Origin: Warburgia ugandensis
Taxonomy: Eukaryota > Streptophyta > Magnoliopsida > Canellales > Canellaceae
Assembly (NCBI GenBank): GCA_035236585.1
Contig: CP141137.1
Location: 49,374,057 to 49,438,056, forward strand
Length of the DNA: 64,000 bases
Direction of reading: 5' to 3'
The first letter of the stretch is position 1; each line of letters starts with the position of its first letter. Positions 26,333 through 37,966 of the stretch are shown here, piece by piece. The position numbers and the translations under genes are program-made. The notes under the pieces are model-generated. The model saw nothing but the letters and a program-made list of their open reading frames with translations. It had not been told where the DNA came from and made no database searches.

Positions 26333-27300
26333 AAAAACCAACGCTTGCAATTTCAAGACAAGGACAATTGTGACAAAGTCTAAAGTGGATTGTAAGCATT
26401 TGCATCACTTGAACAATAGACAATATTTTTCCTCTCATGCAATTGATATTCTTTCCCCTTGAATTGACCTTCTCCCTTCTAGTGGTACTTGAGTAATTTA
26501 CTATTATGAGCTGTTAGACTCTTATATTACATAGCCTTAATTTTTTTTAGTACAGCAAAGAGTTATAAGCAAACTAAATGCCTATCCTAATTCTTATATA
26601 GACTCTCCAAAAAGGGAAAAGTGCCATCTCGAACTTTTAACCAGCTTGCAAAGCCATAGTTAAAACTATTGTAAATAAATAACAAACCATTAGATATTGG
26701 GATTAAAGCTAATACATTGGTGGGGTTATTATTTTCCTTTTATAATTTACATAAAACAAAAAGCACATGGCCAATCTTTTACCTACTTTATTAAACACAT
26801 AAAATGAAAAAAAATTAAGAATAAATAACAAGACATCTTAGAAAATATTCTTCCTCTTCTTTTTTGCTGCTAGCATAGGAAATTTTTTTTTGTAAAAAAC
26901 TAGCATAGGAAATCTTCAACAGAGATAAAATTAAGGTCCTACTGACAAGGCTCACACAGTCTTGTTTATAGGGTTATGCCTGATTATTCGATGCAAATCT
27001 ACGTTGAATAATCCGGCGCAATCCAATAAACCAGGTTATATAATCCTTGTCAATCAGGCCCTAAATCGTTTCTCCTTAGTCCTATAAAATAAAATAAAAT
27101 AAAAAGGTACTGGTTCTACGTTGTTTCACATTAATACGCACCAAATACGAGTAATGTAATTGTCGGATATATTGGCCTAAATCTATACATCCATAGTTAA
27201 ATTTGTAGACCATCAACAGGCTTCCCATTGGTTCGTCTCATGCCAAAAGATTACCGTCAACAAGACATATCCAATAAAAAAATCAATGGTTAGCCTTTTC
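26333..27300. repeat. segmental duplication, right copy
   Basis: Partner of 25390-26260. It contains about 300 bp not present in the left copy (roughly 26420-26735) and lacks the SINE. Divergence is substantial, so the duplication is old. It lies just upstream of the second paralogue. Confidence 0.65.
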
Positions 27301-27600
27301 TTGGACGGAAAACTAGACACACAGCTTAGTGGTTCAAGGGCCTAGGATGGTCCAATCAAGACAAAACTGGTCGATGTAAGATGGGCATTTTGCTAGCTAC
27401 CAGACTACCGGATCCGATTGAACAATAGGCCCCAAAAAGTATGTGTTTATCAATTTTCTTACGGAGAATGAAAATTACTTTCCTATATGTCAGCTCACCA
27501 GTCATATGAGCTTCGTTGAATACAAAAGTGACTCCCAAAATCCGGAAGCCTTTGGAAGATCTCTAACATATTAAGTAATCCCATACAGCTTGCTGCTTCA

Positions 27601-27608
27601 TATATAAA
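27601..27608 (+). promoter_or_regulatory. TATA box of the second paralogue
   Basis: TATATAAA in the same TATATAAACCAACC context as the first paralogue, 114 bp before the ancestral ATG. Confidence 0.7.
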
Positions 27609-27714
27609 CCAACCAGCCGTTCTTTCTTCCCAAATCATCCTTCTCCACACAACTTTTGAAGAAAACTTTCCCTCTATTACTCATCAAAATCCAACAGAAG
27701 CTAGGAAGAAACAC

Positions 27715-27750
27715 ATGGAGTTCTCTCTGCTCAGTTTTGTCAAGGCGTAA
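27715..27750 (+). other. 11-codon upstream ORF at the ancestral start
   Basis: ATGGAGTTCTCT is the start codon region conserved with copy 1, but here the following CT run has one extra CT. Translation from it therefore ends after 11 codons at TAA (27748-27750). That stop overlaps the next ATG (27750-27752) as TAATG, which restores the conserved frame. Confidence 0.85.
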
Positions 27751-28109
27751 TGAGGTATTGGAAGAAGAGAACTTACCAGCGCCTAGAAGATTCAAAGAAG
27801 AAGAACCTCAAAATCGTCAGGTTCGGAGGTAACAGTCCTCGTAGAGGCTGGAAAGTTCGCCGGAGTCACCCAAAGCTTTGTCCAAGTATCTGCTCGCCGA
27901 TTAAAGTTTTGGGTCGGCTAAAGGATGCTTACATGAACGCCATGTTGAAATTGGCCGGAACAAACGGGTCTCTCCAGGGTGGGAACAGTTTTGGTGCCAA
28001 ACGAATCCCGAGAGCTCGAACGGTGAAGGAATCGTCCAGGGATTTTGAGGTCCGGATGATCCTTGAACTCTGCAAGTCCATAGCGGCTTCTCGGCAAGCT
28101 GCTGTTTGA
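27750..28109 (+). CDS. plant-specific small basic protein, unknown function (copy 2)
   Basis: A 119-residue paralogue of the protein at 23403. It keeps YWKKRTYQRLED, KNLKIVRFGG, LKDAYMNAMLKLAG, AKRIPRARTVKESS and CKSIAASRQA. Relative to copy 1 it lacks the first 11 residues, because a 2-base CT slip after the ancestral ATG (27715) throws that start out of frame. The main frame has no disabling change after the internal ATG, so the gene may still work through reinitiation or leaky scanning; the conserved promoter block also argues against simple decay. If residues 1-11 of the family matter, it could instead be a very young pseudogene. No function is known. Confidence 0.75.
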   Translation: MRYWKKRTYQRLEDSKKKNLKIVRFGGNSPRRGWKVRRSHPKLCPSICSPIKVLGRLKDAYMNAMLKLAGTNGSLQGGNSFGAKRIPRARTVKESSRDFEVRMILELCKSIAASRQAAV

Positions 28110-28910
28110 AGGAAAGGTTTTCTTTTTCTCGGAGTTCTTTGATGTAGTCTGTGGAAAGGAAATTCTGGGATTTTCTTCTTTCCCAGGATCCCATGAAGAT
28201 CTTGGAAATAGTGGTATCCATGTTGTTCCTTATTTTCTTTTTCTCGTAAGTTGCTATATCAATCAATGTAAAAACGAAAGCGTTTCTGAAGTATTTAACT
28301 CCACGTCTTCTTCTTCTTCTTCCTTCCTCTGTCTCATCGTGCTCGTGTTCCTGCTCTTGCTTTCTCTCTCTCAGCAGCCTTAAAGTTTTGATGTAATACA
28401 CCCTCTTTGACGCTTTGTGGAGATATAGATTGGCTGAAGGAAAAGTTGAAATAGAGTGCAAACCGCTAATGCTTTAAATAAGAGTGTTTATCCATGGCTT
28501 CCGATTGTGTCTCTGAGTGAGGTTGGTATTGATCACTAGGAAGACAGCAACAAGAAGTACGTCATGTTTTATCACGTTCGTAATGATCTGACGTTCTACG
28601 ATTAAAGCAGAAGACCAGGAAAATTTAACAAAGAAGAGCGTTATCGTATATGAATGGATTCATCTTGTAGATTACTTAGCAGCTCAATGAATTCAAAGTT
28701 TTTGGGTCTATTTTTTTTTCCAGCGCTTTGAATGTTGAGTCAGTACCGGGTCCTCTAAGATTTTTTGCAAGCACAGACTTCATACTTTCAAGTTTCAACG
28801 ATATTTGCCTTAATTCGTTTTACGAGGAGAGCCTATTGTACAAGATGCAACTTGCATGTGGATGTATGTGGTCATTAATTATATTGACCAATTGAAAGTA
28901 ATTTATATGT

Positions 28911-29075
28911 AACAAGGCAGTCCTGGTCACTACGGGTCCTGGGATAGGGCAAATTACAAGGGTCAATAGTACGCGGCATTACTTTGCATTTTGTAAGAGG
29001 CTATTTCCATGCCTTAAACCCGTGACCTCAAGGTCACCCGATGATAATTCTACTGTTGCGCTAAGGCTCTCCTTC
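28911..29075 (-). mobile_element. Au-type SINE with intact target duplication
   Basis: On the minus strand: GGAGAGCCTTAGCGCAACAG head, GAGGTCACGGGTTTAAG B box, GCAAAATGCAAAGTAATG body and a GACCAGGACTGCC end. It is flanked by perfect 16-bp direct repeats AAAGTAATTTATATGT (28895-28910 and 29076-29091). Confidence 0.9.
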
Positions 29076-29830
29076 AAAGTAATTTATATGTCATAAATGT
29101 ATATACTTTCGCAAAGCTTACTTGAAAATATGATTTACGAAGTACCTGCCATTCAAATGATCCAAACCGTTTATCAGTTTAACGTGCTATACATATGAAT
29201 CGTGTACAAAGCTTCTTTTCTAGTTCACGATTATTAGTCTGTGGAGTCTGGTTGATGAATGTAGGTTTAAAATTGTCAATGGTCTTGAGATTTGGTGCAT
29301 GACTCACCCGTAGAGAGAACTCCAAATCCTTGGCTACCTCAAAACACACATTTATGGGGTGACATCACCTGGGAGAGGTCCAGCACCTGTACTTTTGAAT
29401 ACTTATAACAATGGGAAATGAAAGAAGGTCGAATCTATATGGTGCCTGGTTGCCCTTGTAGATCAGTCTATGAGATAATAGCCATACGCTAAAAGTTTAT
29501 ATGGACCAAGACGTTTAGTAATCCAAACCCGCTCATTAGATGATCCTACTGACTGTCATTCTATCGTGGAAAGAGAAGGAATAGTAGTTTCTCAGAAGAA
29601 GATAAAGGTATACGAGATTGTAAGCATCATCTCACGGAGACGTAAATGGTTTGGATGATCAACTATCTAAGTAGTTCTTGCTAGCATGATCAACAAATAC
29701 AAAACAATATAAGAAGCACAAAGGAGGTTGACTTGCATAACTGCTCTAATGTGGTACGGAATACAACTATTTAACTACCACTTGTCTTTGAAGTAGGCTT
29801 GGGACATATGCGCCAGATGTTTTCCCTAAT

Positions 29831-30049
29831 CAGCCCCTCAATAAATAGCTACAAGCAGCTATAACTTTAGTCGGGCCAATATATTTTGAAGATTTCTACC
29901 ATTCAAAGTATTTTCCTTGCGTAGGTGGACGCAAATTTGAGAGTATGAGCCATCTAAGCAAAAAAAATCATTGTAAATGATTCTGATCTTCAAAAAACTT
30001 GAGAATAACCTTAAGTTGTAGCTATTTATATCATTTTATTAAGGGGCTG
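29831..30049. mobile_element. MITE-like foldback
   Basis: The left end CAGCCCCTCAATAAATAGCTACAA matches the reverse complement of the right end (TTGTAGCTATTTATATC...TTATTAAGGGGCTG), apart from a ~12-bp insertion in one arm. Total length is 219 bp. CAGCCCC termini are reminiscent of hAT elements, but no 8-bp target duplication is visible. Confidence 0.5.
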
Positions 30050-31254
30050 TACATGTTCTCTCTGGTCTCTCCCACTATATAAGTGATAGGCGGATAATTG
30101 CTAGATCATCAACTTTATGGTCCGACTTAGATGGCCCTAGTTAAAAGTTCCAATCAAGAGAAACCGTTGGCAAATGACACGTTCAGTGCGTTCATATATT
30201 TTGCTGCCACAGATCTAAACTGTTACTTGACGAATTTATCTGTGAAATCCTGTTTACAGCTCTTAAAACGGACAATTAAAGAACACATAATCCACCTATT
30301 TAGATTTTATATTGCTATTTGCTATGAATAAATTTGATTGGAGCAAGAATGGCAAGGGCAACAGCGCACACACTGCTAAATCTGATCAGGCCAAAGGTGA
30401 AAGAGACAATTCGATGCTAGAACCAAGTGCATTTCAAGGCAGATGCAAAGTTGCGAGCGACCAACTGTACTATACATTTCGTTGACAACGATGATTGTGG
30501 TTACTCTAATACTTATTAGTACATAGAGAGAGACCCACCCAATTGTTTTAAATATTACTCTCTTTCGCTACCCAGTTCCTAGGCCCAAAAATTCATGGCC
30601 TTTGAAACTTCTAGATACTAGTTTTTTCAAGTAAAAATTTTAATGATCATAATTTAAAAACTCAAAATGTCATAGCCAATCTAAGACCTTTCAAACTAGA
30701 TGCAAGGGTAAAATGCTTATCTACGGTGAGTCTCCGCATTTGTCTGGGAAAACCAGTCCTGATAGTATCTCTTTGGAAAAAGGGATCGATGTTTAAAAAT
30801 ACAGAACGATGAATGAATGGTTTGCTTCTCCAAAATATGGGCTTAGCCCTTGGTCTAGACCTGTATTTGTTAGTGGGCAATGGCACACTTCCAATACGGA
30901 ACTGCGGTAGTAGCTTCGCCAGTAGCGAGGAAGCAAGGAAGGCAGGAAGAAAGCTGGAGCAGGGAATAATTTTAGAAAAGAGACGCAAAAGTTGGTCAGG
31001 AGCAGACAGTCCTTGTGATCATGACACACCTTGAAATGCAGTTTAACCTTAGAAATGCAGCATGAGATATGAAGTTTATTTAATTATAATATCTTCCATA
31101 TACATTAGACATCAGATTTATTTAACTTTATCATACTTGACATGTTTGGTGTTATTTTAGTTATCTCAAATTCTGTTTCTAGTATAAAATTTATTTGTTT
31201 TTAAAGGGAGAAAAATCAAATGAAAACCATTATTTTTTAGAGTGAGAAACATGC

Positions 31255-31580
31255 ATCGTCTCTCGTTCTACCTCCGATTCACCGTTGCAGAGACACCGGG
31301 GTCTCCCTCTCTTCCCATCCCTACCGCACCTCTCATTCTCCCTGTGATTCTCCCGCGAAGAGAAACCGTCCTCTGCTTCCCATCCCTAACGCACCTCCTG
31401 TTCTCCCTCTGATTCACCCGTGCAGAGACACCGTCGTCTCCCTCTCTTCCCATCCCCATTGCACCTCTCATTCTCCCTCTGATTCACTTGCGCAGAGACA
31501 CTGTCATCTCCCTCTCTTCACATCCCTACCGAACCTCTCGTTCTTCCTCTAATTCACCCACGCAAAGACACTGTCGTCTA
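31255..31580. repeat. minisatellite, about 68-bp unit, five copies
   Basis: Units built from CCTCTCATTCTCCCTCTGAT, TCACCCGTGCAGAGACACCG and TCTCCCTCTCTTCCCATCCC recur at about 62-72 bp spacing (CAGAGACAC-like cores near 31290, 31360, 31422, 31493 and 31564). It is strongly pyrimidine-biased on the plus strand. Non-coding as far as I can see. Confidence 0.8.
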
Positions 31581-33964
31581 TCTCTGTTGCTCAGTAATAG
31601 CTCACGCTGGTGCTCCAGATTGTTTGCGGCACTAGATCTGTGGCTCCAATTTGTCGGCACCACATCCCTTCTACAAAATCCCCACCCGCGTTCACCATCG
31701 CTTTTTGGTGAATCCGCACAAGGTATGATTCCTATGGGACCTATGCTTTCCACTAATGATTCCACTAATGGTTAGGGTTTTCCAGAGATTGCGCATTTTT
31801 TTGCTTGTGCAATTATTCAGTAAGTATTCAGAAATTAGGGTTTTTCGAGATGCTACCCAAAAATTATTCTATAACACAAAAATATGTAATCTACTGATGG
31901 ATCCTTTTAATCTATTCTTAGAGGAAGCAACATCCAGATCCCCAGATCCGGAGCTAGTACACGAAGTTTCACATTCTTTAGATTTGACGTACTGGCTTTG
32001 GTAAATCATTGTATAAGTTTGAACATAATGCTTGCTGCTATTTTGGTAAATCGATTAGCATGGTGGCATTTCTGCTTGCTTACCAATTGATTGTAAATGC
32101 CTACTTCTATTATGTATATGTATGCAGAGTCAAGTAGAAATTGTGATCTTTATAGTAGTTCCATTTTTAGGTGAAGGTGTAGATTCAAGTGAAATTGTGA
32201 TCTCCTTTCAAGGTTTTGGGCTTGTTCATTGTTTCTTGTGGCTAAATACCTGCAAGTTTTTATTTCTGTTGGTAAGAGTCAAACAAGCTTCATGCGTCTG
32301 GTCTCCCTGCTGTCAACTTTTTTTTTCTTTTTCTAGTGTAATGCCTAGAATGATTAATGTATGTTGCATGCCTAGCAATTTGTGACATGCTTTTTTTTTC
32401 TAGTATTATGGTTAGATTTCTGTTGTGATGGAAAATTGAAGGTTCTATGTATTGATTGAACAAAGGTGATCAACCTTCCATAAGTTATTCGTCCATTTGG
32501 AGTCTTCGACTAGCAGGTCTTTGAACTCACTATTTGGAATTAACTTTGAGTTTGTGATCCTTCTCCATTGATATTTGCTATTCCATATACATGAGTTGTA
32601 AGCATAGTGTAGGTAAGGTAGGTCCTTTGTTTTCTGCATTCCGTTCTAATCAAGCTCTTTTTTTCACAGTGTTTATTTGTTCTTAGATCAAACTCAAAAT
32701 CTATGAGTTTTAGGTGACTGGAAATCCAGAACTGAAGTCTAAAGTTTGATATTCTCTGATTTGTGGGAAGTGTAAAAGCTTGGAAGATGACAGCTATAGC
32801 ATCAACTTCTTTTTCCATTGGTTCAAATGCTTTTTCTGATATTCAGGCCCTCTCAAGATTGGTCTTGCTCTGGAAGAAGTCTTTATTTTAGATTTTAGAT
32901 AAAACAATCTCCCTAGGTGTGCAAGAAGCCTCTCATATATGCTGTAGTCTTCTCTTTTTTAAGTTTGGTTTGAACTTGGTGTTATCTCTTGATTATATAG
33001 AGTTTTATTTAACAATTTAGAGGTTTTACCTTCTGCTTTTTTTGTTTTATGAGAATTATTGCAGACTCATTGATGGAGTGTAAACCGTGCATAATCCTCT
33101 TCTATTGGAGTTCTTATGTCACGCTTGGGAATATATAACAGTGTTCGTCTTTGTAAAGTAAAAGTACATATGAGGCTAGATGAATTGCTGATCCAAATAT
33201 CAATTATGCTTATTAAACATTCATGCTGATGAATATTTGTTCAAGTGAAGCCTTTGTCAATATATCCTCATGATATGAGTTTCAATTAAGTTTGGATATG
33301 TTCCAATGCACTATAAGACACCAACCTCTGTGTTTTTTCCTCTGCATTCTTTTTTTAAAACTTTTTGGTTTAATATTTAGAATGTTGATGCCTAGTATGA
33401 CTTCGTTTCTGGTCTGTACTATATTTAGTTCTTTCACCGATTGAAGCAATTCATCTTTTGCTACTGTTTAGTAATAGCTATGCCTTTTTGCTTGTTTTAG
33501 CTAGTGCAAGTCTACAGCCCTTCATTCTAGATGTTTCTCCAAGTTTATTTAAATTATAGCATATGATTTTTTTGTTCAAAGGTTAGTTCCCCACTCCATT
33601 CGATTTGGAAGGAATTTTCAAAACATAATATTTTGAAATGGAAACTGAAATAAAAATTACATTGGAACATTCTGAATTGTCCTCTCGTTCCAGCTATTTA
33701 GTATGTTCTTTGGTTCTTCTTTCATATTTTCATTTTACTAGTTTTCTTAGAAAAAATTTAGATGCCATAAGGGTCTCTTCAGTTGGAAAAAATCCCCAAG
33801 CAAACTGAGATATTTAACAATAATAAAACCTCTCTTTACATAAGACTAGTATACATTATTGCTTATCTGGTGTCTGGCTTGATAAAGTATCAAGGAAAAA
33901 CTTTACACTTGGTGGGTAGGAACCAAGGAGAATCACCAAGTATTAAATCACTACTACATGAGGG

Positions 33965-34340
33965 TTTTAAAGTCGGCATAAACAAGTAGCTTATACGATT
34001 ACCGACTTTATAAATATTTTAGAAGTCATTTTTAAATAAACAACTTTAAATATATATACTTAAGAAGTCATTTAAGTGTAAGCAACTTTAAAAAAATGGT
34101 GCAAGGAGTGAATTTTTCGGGGGAAATTTTTTTAAAGTTGCTTATGCTTAAAGTCACTTACGTGAGGAGTGAATTTTTTGCGGGAAGAACTTTAAAACTG
34201 CATAACTTTGATGTTGTTTTAAGGAAGCAACTTCAAAAGTATCGCAATAAATTTGGCAGGAATATTTTATTTAGCGGGAATGTGCTTTTAAAGTCATTTA
34301 GTGCTGAGCAACTTCAAAAGTAATATATTTTCAAAGTCGT
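33965..34340. repeat. CACTA left subterminal repeat array
   Basis: Repeated AGAAGTCATTT, GCAACTTTAAA and CTTCAAAAGT motifs in alternating orientation. Further clusters occur at 35290-35520 and 36275-36365, and internally at 40985-41075 and 42290-42390. In the family such arrays bind the element's own proteins; that role is inferred here. Confidence 0.65.
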
Positions 34341-34349
34341 TTAGAACTA

Positions 34350-34463
34350 AAAAAAGTGCAGCCCCAGTGTATTTTGCAAAAGGCTGATTCCACGCCTTGA
34401 ACTCGTGACCTCAAGGTCACATGACGACAACTTTTACCGTTGCACCAAGGCTCCCTTTCTTCT
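34350..34463 (-). mobile_element. Au-type SINE, 3' truncated
   Basis: On the minus strand: GGGAGCCTTGGTGCAACGGT head and a perfect GAGGTCACGAGTTCAAGG B-box region, ending soon after GCAAAATACACTGGGG. It interrupts the left copy of the CACTA leader duplication between AGAACTAAA and TCTAAAGTCTTCG; the right copy lacks it. Confidence 0.85.
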
Positions 34464-34480
34464 AAAGTCTTCGATGATTT

Positions 34481-34489
34481 ATAAATAGC
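34481..34489 (+). promoter_or_regulatory. TATA box, CACTA leader copy 1
   Basis: TATAAATAG in a TGATTTATAAATAGCTGTC context. The identical box in the second leader copy is at 35535-35543. Either could drive the transposase transcript. Confidence 0.5.
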
Positions 34490-35534
34490 TGTCAAAGTAT
34501 GTTTTTCTTCTTCTTATCTTCTTCTTCTCACAGTTTTGGCATGATGGCTTCGCCTTGAGGCCTTATGTTGCTCTCTTTTTCCCTTCTTACTTTCTATTTT
34601 TATATTTTGATTGTTTGTGTCATGGAAAAAGCTATAAGTAACCCACGACTTCTTCTAAATCACATGAATGTTTTTTTCTTATTATTAACTTTTCTGTGTT
34701 TTTATTTTGTAGATCATGTGGGTTTTCACACTACATATCATGGGATTAAAGAATTTGTTTGATCATTCTGGTTTCGCCAAAATCGTATGATTTCAGTGAA
34801 AATGACAGCTAATTTTCTCTCAAGCCTCACTTTTGAAGAAGGGAGAACTATACGATTTGCGATTTTCACCCAAAAGTAGGGTTTGATGAAGAGTGATGGT
34901 TATACCATTAACTTTTGGCCTATTTTGAACAAAAAGAGTGGTGTCACCAAAATACTAGGCCAGATTTTGATGTATAAGAGCAGATTTGTTGTTTAATCTT
35001 GGCTTGACAAGATCTAATAATATGTAACATTTGATATATATGTAACATTAGATGTAATAAAAAAATAATTTGATTTCCTTATTGATGTTAGCATGTAGCA
35101 TATGATATATATATATATATGTAACATTAGATGTAATCGAAAAATAATTTGATTTACTTGTTGATGTGTTTATACACACACACGCACACATATGATTGTG
35201 TTGTAAAATCAGTTTCAGTGTGATTTATGTTAATTTGGAATATAAAAAAGGTAAATAAATATATATTTTTGTGAAAATTTAAAAATTATTAAAGCAGGAA
35301 AATGACTTTAAAAGTTCAAACATTTAAAGTCATTTTCATGAAAACAACTTTAAAAATGCATAACTTTTGAAGTCATTTTAAGGAAGCAACTTCAAAAGTA
35401 TCGTAATAAATTTAGCAAGAATATTTTATCTAGTGGGAATGGACTTTTAAAGTCATTTAGTTCTAAGCAACTTCAAAAGTTGTATATTTTCAAAGTTGTT
35501 TAGTACTAAATGACTGCTAAAGTCTTTGATGATT

Positions 35535-35543
35535 TATAAATAG
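35535..35543 (+). promoter_or_regulatory. TATA box, CACTA leader copy 2
   Basis: TATAAATAG, the copy nearer to the transposase (about 1.17 kb before its first plausible ATG). Confidence 0.5.
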
Positions 35544-37948
35544 CTGTCAAAGTACATTTTTTCCTTTATCTTCTTCTTCTCATGGTTTTGGCATGATGGC
35601 TTCATCTCTCATCCTTATGCTGCTCTCTTTTTCCCTTCTTACTTTTCATTTTTATATTTTGACTATTTGTATCATGGAAAAAACTATAAGTAAACCACAA
35701 CTTCCATTAAATCAAACGAATGTTTCTTTTCTTGTTACCAACTTTTTTGTGTTTTTATTTTGGAGATCATGTGGGGTTTCACACTATATATCATGTGGTT
35801 AAAGAATCCATTTGATCCTTCTAATTTTTCCAAAATTGTATGATTTCAGTGAAAATGACAACTGCTTCTCTCTCAAGCCTTACTATTGAAGAAGGAAGAA
35901 CTATATGATTTGTGGTTCTCACCCAAAATTAGGCTTTGATGAAGAGTGGTGATTATAACATCAACTTTTGACCTATTTTGATAAAAAGGAGTGGTGTCAG
36001 CTAAACACTAGGCCAGATTTTGATGAAAAATAGTAGATTCGCTCTTTGATCTTAGCTGACAAGATCTAATAATATCTAATATTTTGATATATATATATGT
36101 AACATTGGATGTAATAAAAAAATAATTTAATTTCCTTGTTATGTGTTTGTTTATATATTCATATGATTGTTTTGTAAAATATATTTCATTGTGTATTTAT
36201 GTAAATTTGTAAGGTTGAAAAGGTAAATAAATATATTTTTTGTTTGAAAAATTAAAATTAAAATTAAAATTACACACACTTAAAGTTGTTTTTTTGAAAA
36301 TGACTTTAAAAGTGCATACATTTAAAGTCATTTTTCTAAAAAGGACTTCAATTGTACTTTTGTTTTAAGAATTATTTCGTTGACTTTTGATGTGCCTTTT
36401 TGCTCTATGTTTATTATTTGTGCTCAAAAACTAAACTAGACATCTGTTTCCCTAATCCAAACCAAATCCTACTTGTGTGAATTAGAATTGCATTCACAAA
36501 TTTGGGGTCAAGATGGATTTTTGAGTGTTGGTTAGTATCTCTATGTTTGTCTCATATATACTATTATTCATATTTGAAGAATTTTTACAAGGTTGTGGGT
36601 TAGAAATTGTTAATTCATATATATCTAGTATTTAGTAAAATGCCTAACCTAATCTTTTCTTGTCTCACAAGTCTCCACGCAAATTTGCTTCGATTTTTTA
36701 TGATAATGGATAAATATGCTTGGATGTCTGCAATAAGGACATTGAAAGAATATGAGAATGGTACAAAAAATTTCATAGAGTTTGCACTTAGAGCAAGTGT
36801 TGATTGTAATCGCATTCGTTGCCCATGCTCAAAATGTGGAAACTTAAAAAAGGTAACTATAGGGGTGTTGAGAGAACACTTGTGCTTTAATGAAATTGAT
36901 GAAAGCTACCACCCATGGATTTGGCATGGAAAAGAACTTCTGCATAGGCTCTCGATGAGGCCTGGAATATATGATCAAGACACTGTAGGAAGTGTGGAGA
37001 CAGTAGTATAGCTGTACCAATATTTCGAGATGCACATGATGACTTCCAAGATGACCTTAAACAATTTTATGTTACATGAGAGGAAGCCGATCAGCCGTTG
37101 TAACCTGAGTGTAAAGATTATACCAAGTTATCTGTAGTGGTAGAACTTTACAAAGTGAAATCAAGATTTGGTTTTTAAATCAAGGTTTTACAGAAGTCTT
37201 GAAAGTAGTGGGTAAGATGCTGCCGAATGATAATACATTGGTGAGGTCCACATGGGAGGCAAAGAAAATCATGGCTACACTAGGGTTGAAGTATGAGAAG
37301 ATACATGCGTGTCCCAATAATTGCACCTTGTATAGGAAGGAGCACAAGGATAAAACTACATGCCCAACTTTTAGATAGCCAAGACGAAAGTTGAAGAATA
37401 ATTCAACTAAGATAGTTACAGGCATTCCTGCAAAAATTCTATGGTACTTCCCCCCTATTCCAAGGTTCAAAAGAATGTTTCATATAATAACAACGCAAAG
37501 AAATTAGTGTGACATGCCAATGACAGAGTAGCTAATAGCTTTTTACACCATCTAGCAAATAGCCTAGCATTGAAACTTGTAGACTTCATGTGGCCTAATT
37601 TTGGTGAAGAACTTAGAAACCTACATCTAGCATTATCTGCAGATGTGATTAATCCTCATGGTTTTATGAGTAGCAGATATAGTTGTTGGCTTGTTATATT
37701 AGTTTGTTACAACCTTCCACCATCTCTATGTATGAAGAGGAAGTTCATGATGCTAACTATGTTGATATCGAGTCCAAAGCAATTAGGGAATGACATTGAC
37801 GTGTACTTGTCTTCCTTGATAAAAGATCTTGAGACATTATGGGACGTAGGCATTAAAGTATACGACGCATATAGGAAAGAGTCATTCACCCTAAAGGCTA
37901 TATTATTGTGGACAATAAGTGACTTCCCTACATATGATAATTTGTTTG

Positions 37949-37966
37949 GATGCATTGTGATGAGAT
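37949..37966. repeat. LINE target-site duplication, left copy
   Basis: GATGCATTGTGATGAGAT, repeated exactly at 38482-38499 on the other side of the truncated LINE. Confidence 0.9.

Larger units (their letters stand above)
29092..33948. other. gene-free region left of the CACTA element
   Basis: Contains a foldback (29831-30049), a minisatellite (31255-31580) and T-rich, intron-like DNA from 32.0 to 33.9 kb. A leader-like CT-rich segment ending CGCACAAG|GTATG near 31720 could be a splice donor of an untranslated exon, but no downstream coding exon was found. Confidence 0.45.
34190..36260. repeat. tandem duplication of the CACTA leader/promoter region
   Basis: About 34190-35250 is repeated at 35345-36260: GGAAGCAACTTCAAAAGTAT, GATGATTTATAAATAGCTG, TTTTGGCATGATGGCTTC and GCTCTCTTTTTCCC all recur in order. 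The left copy is longer by an Au SINE. Both copies include a short frame after ATGATGGCTTC, but neither gives a convincing protein. Confidence 0.8.

Noticed and set aside
27901-28461. 186-codon minus-strand frame
   Set aside because: Overlaps the conserved small protein gene antisense; no motif.
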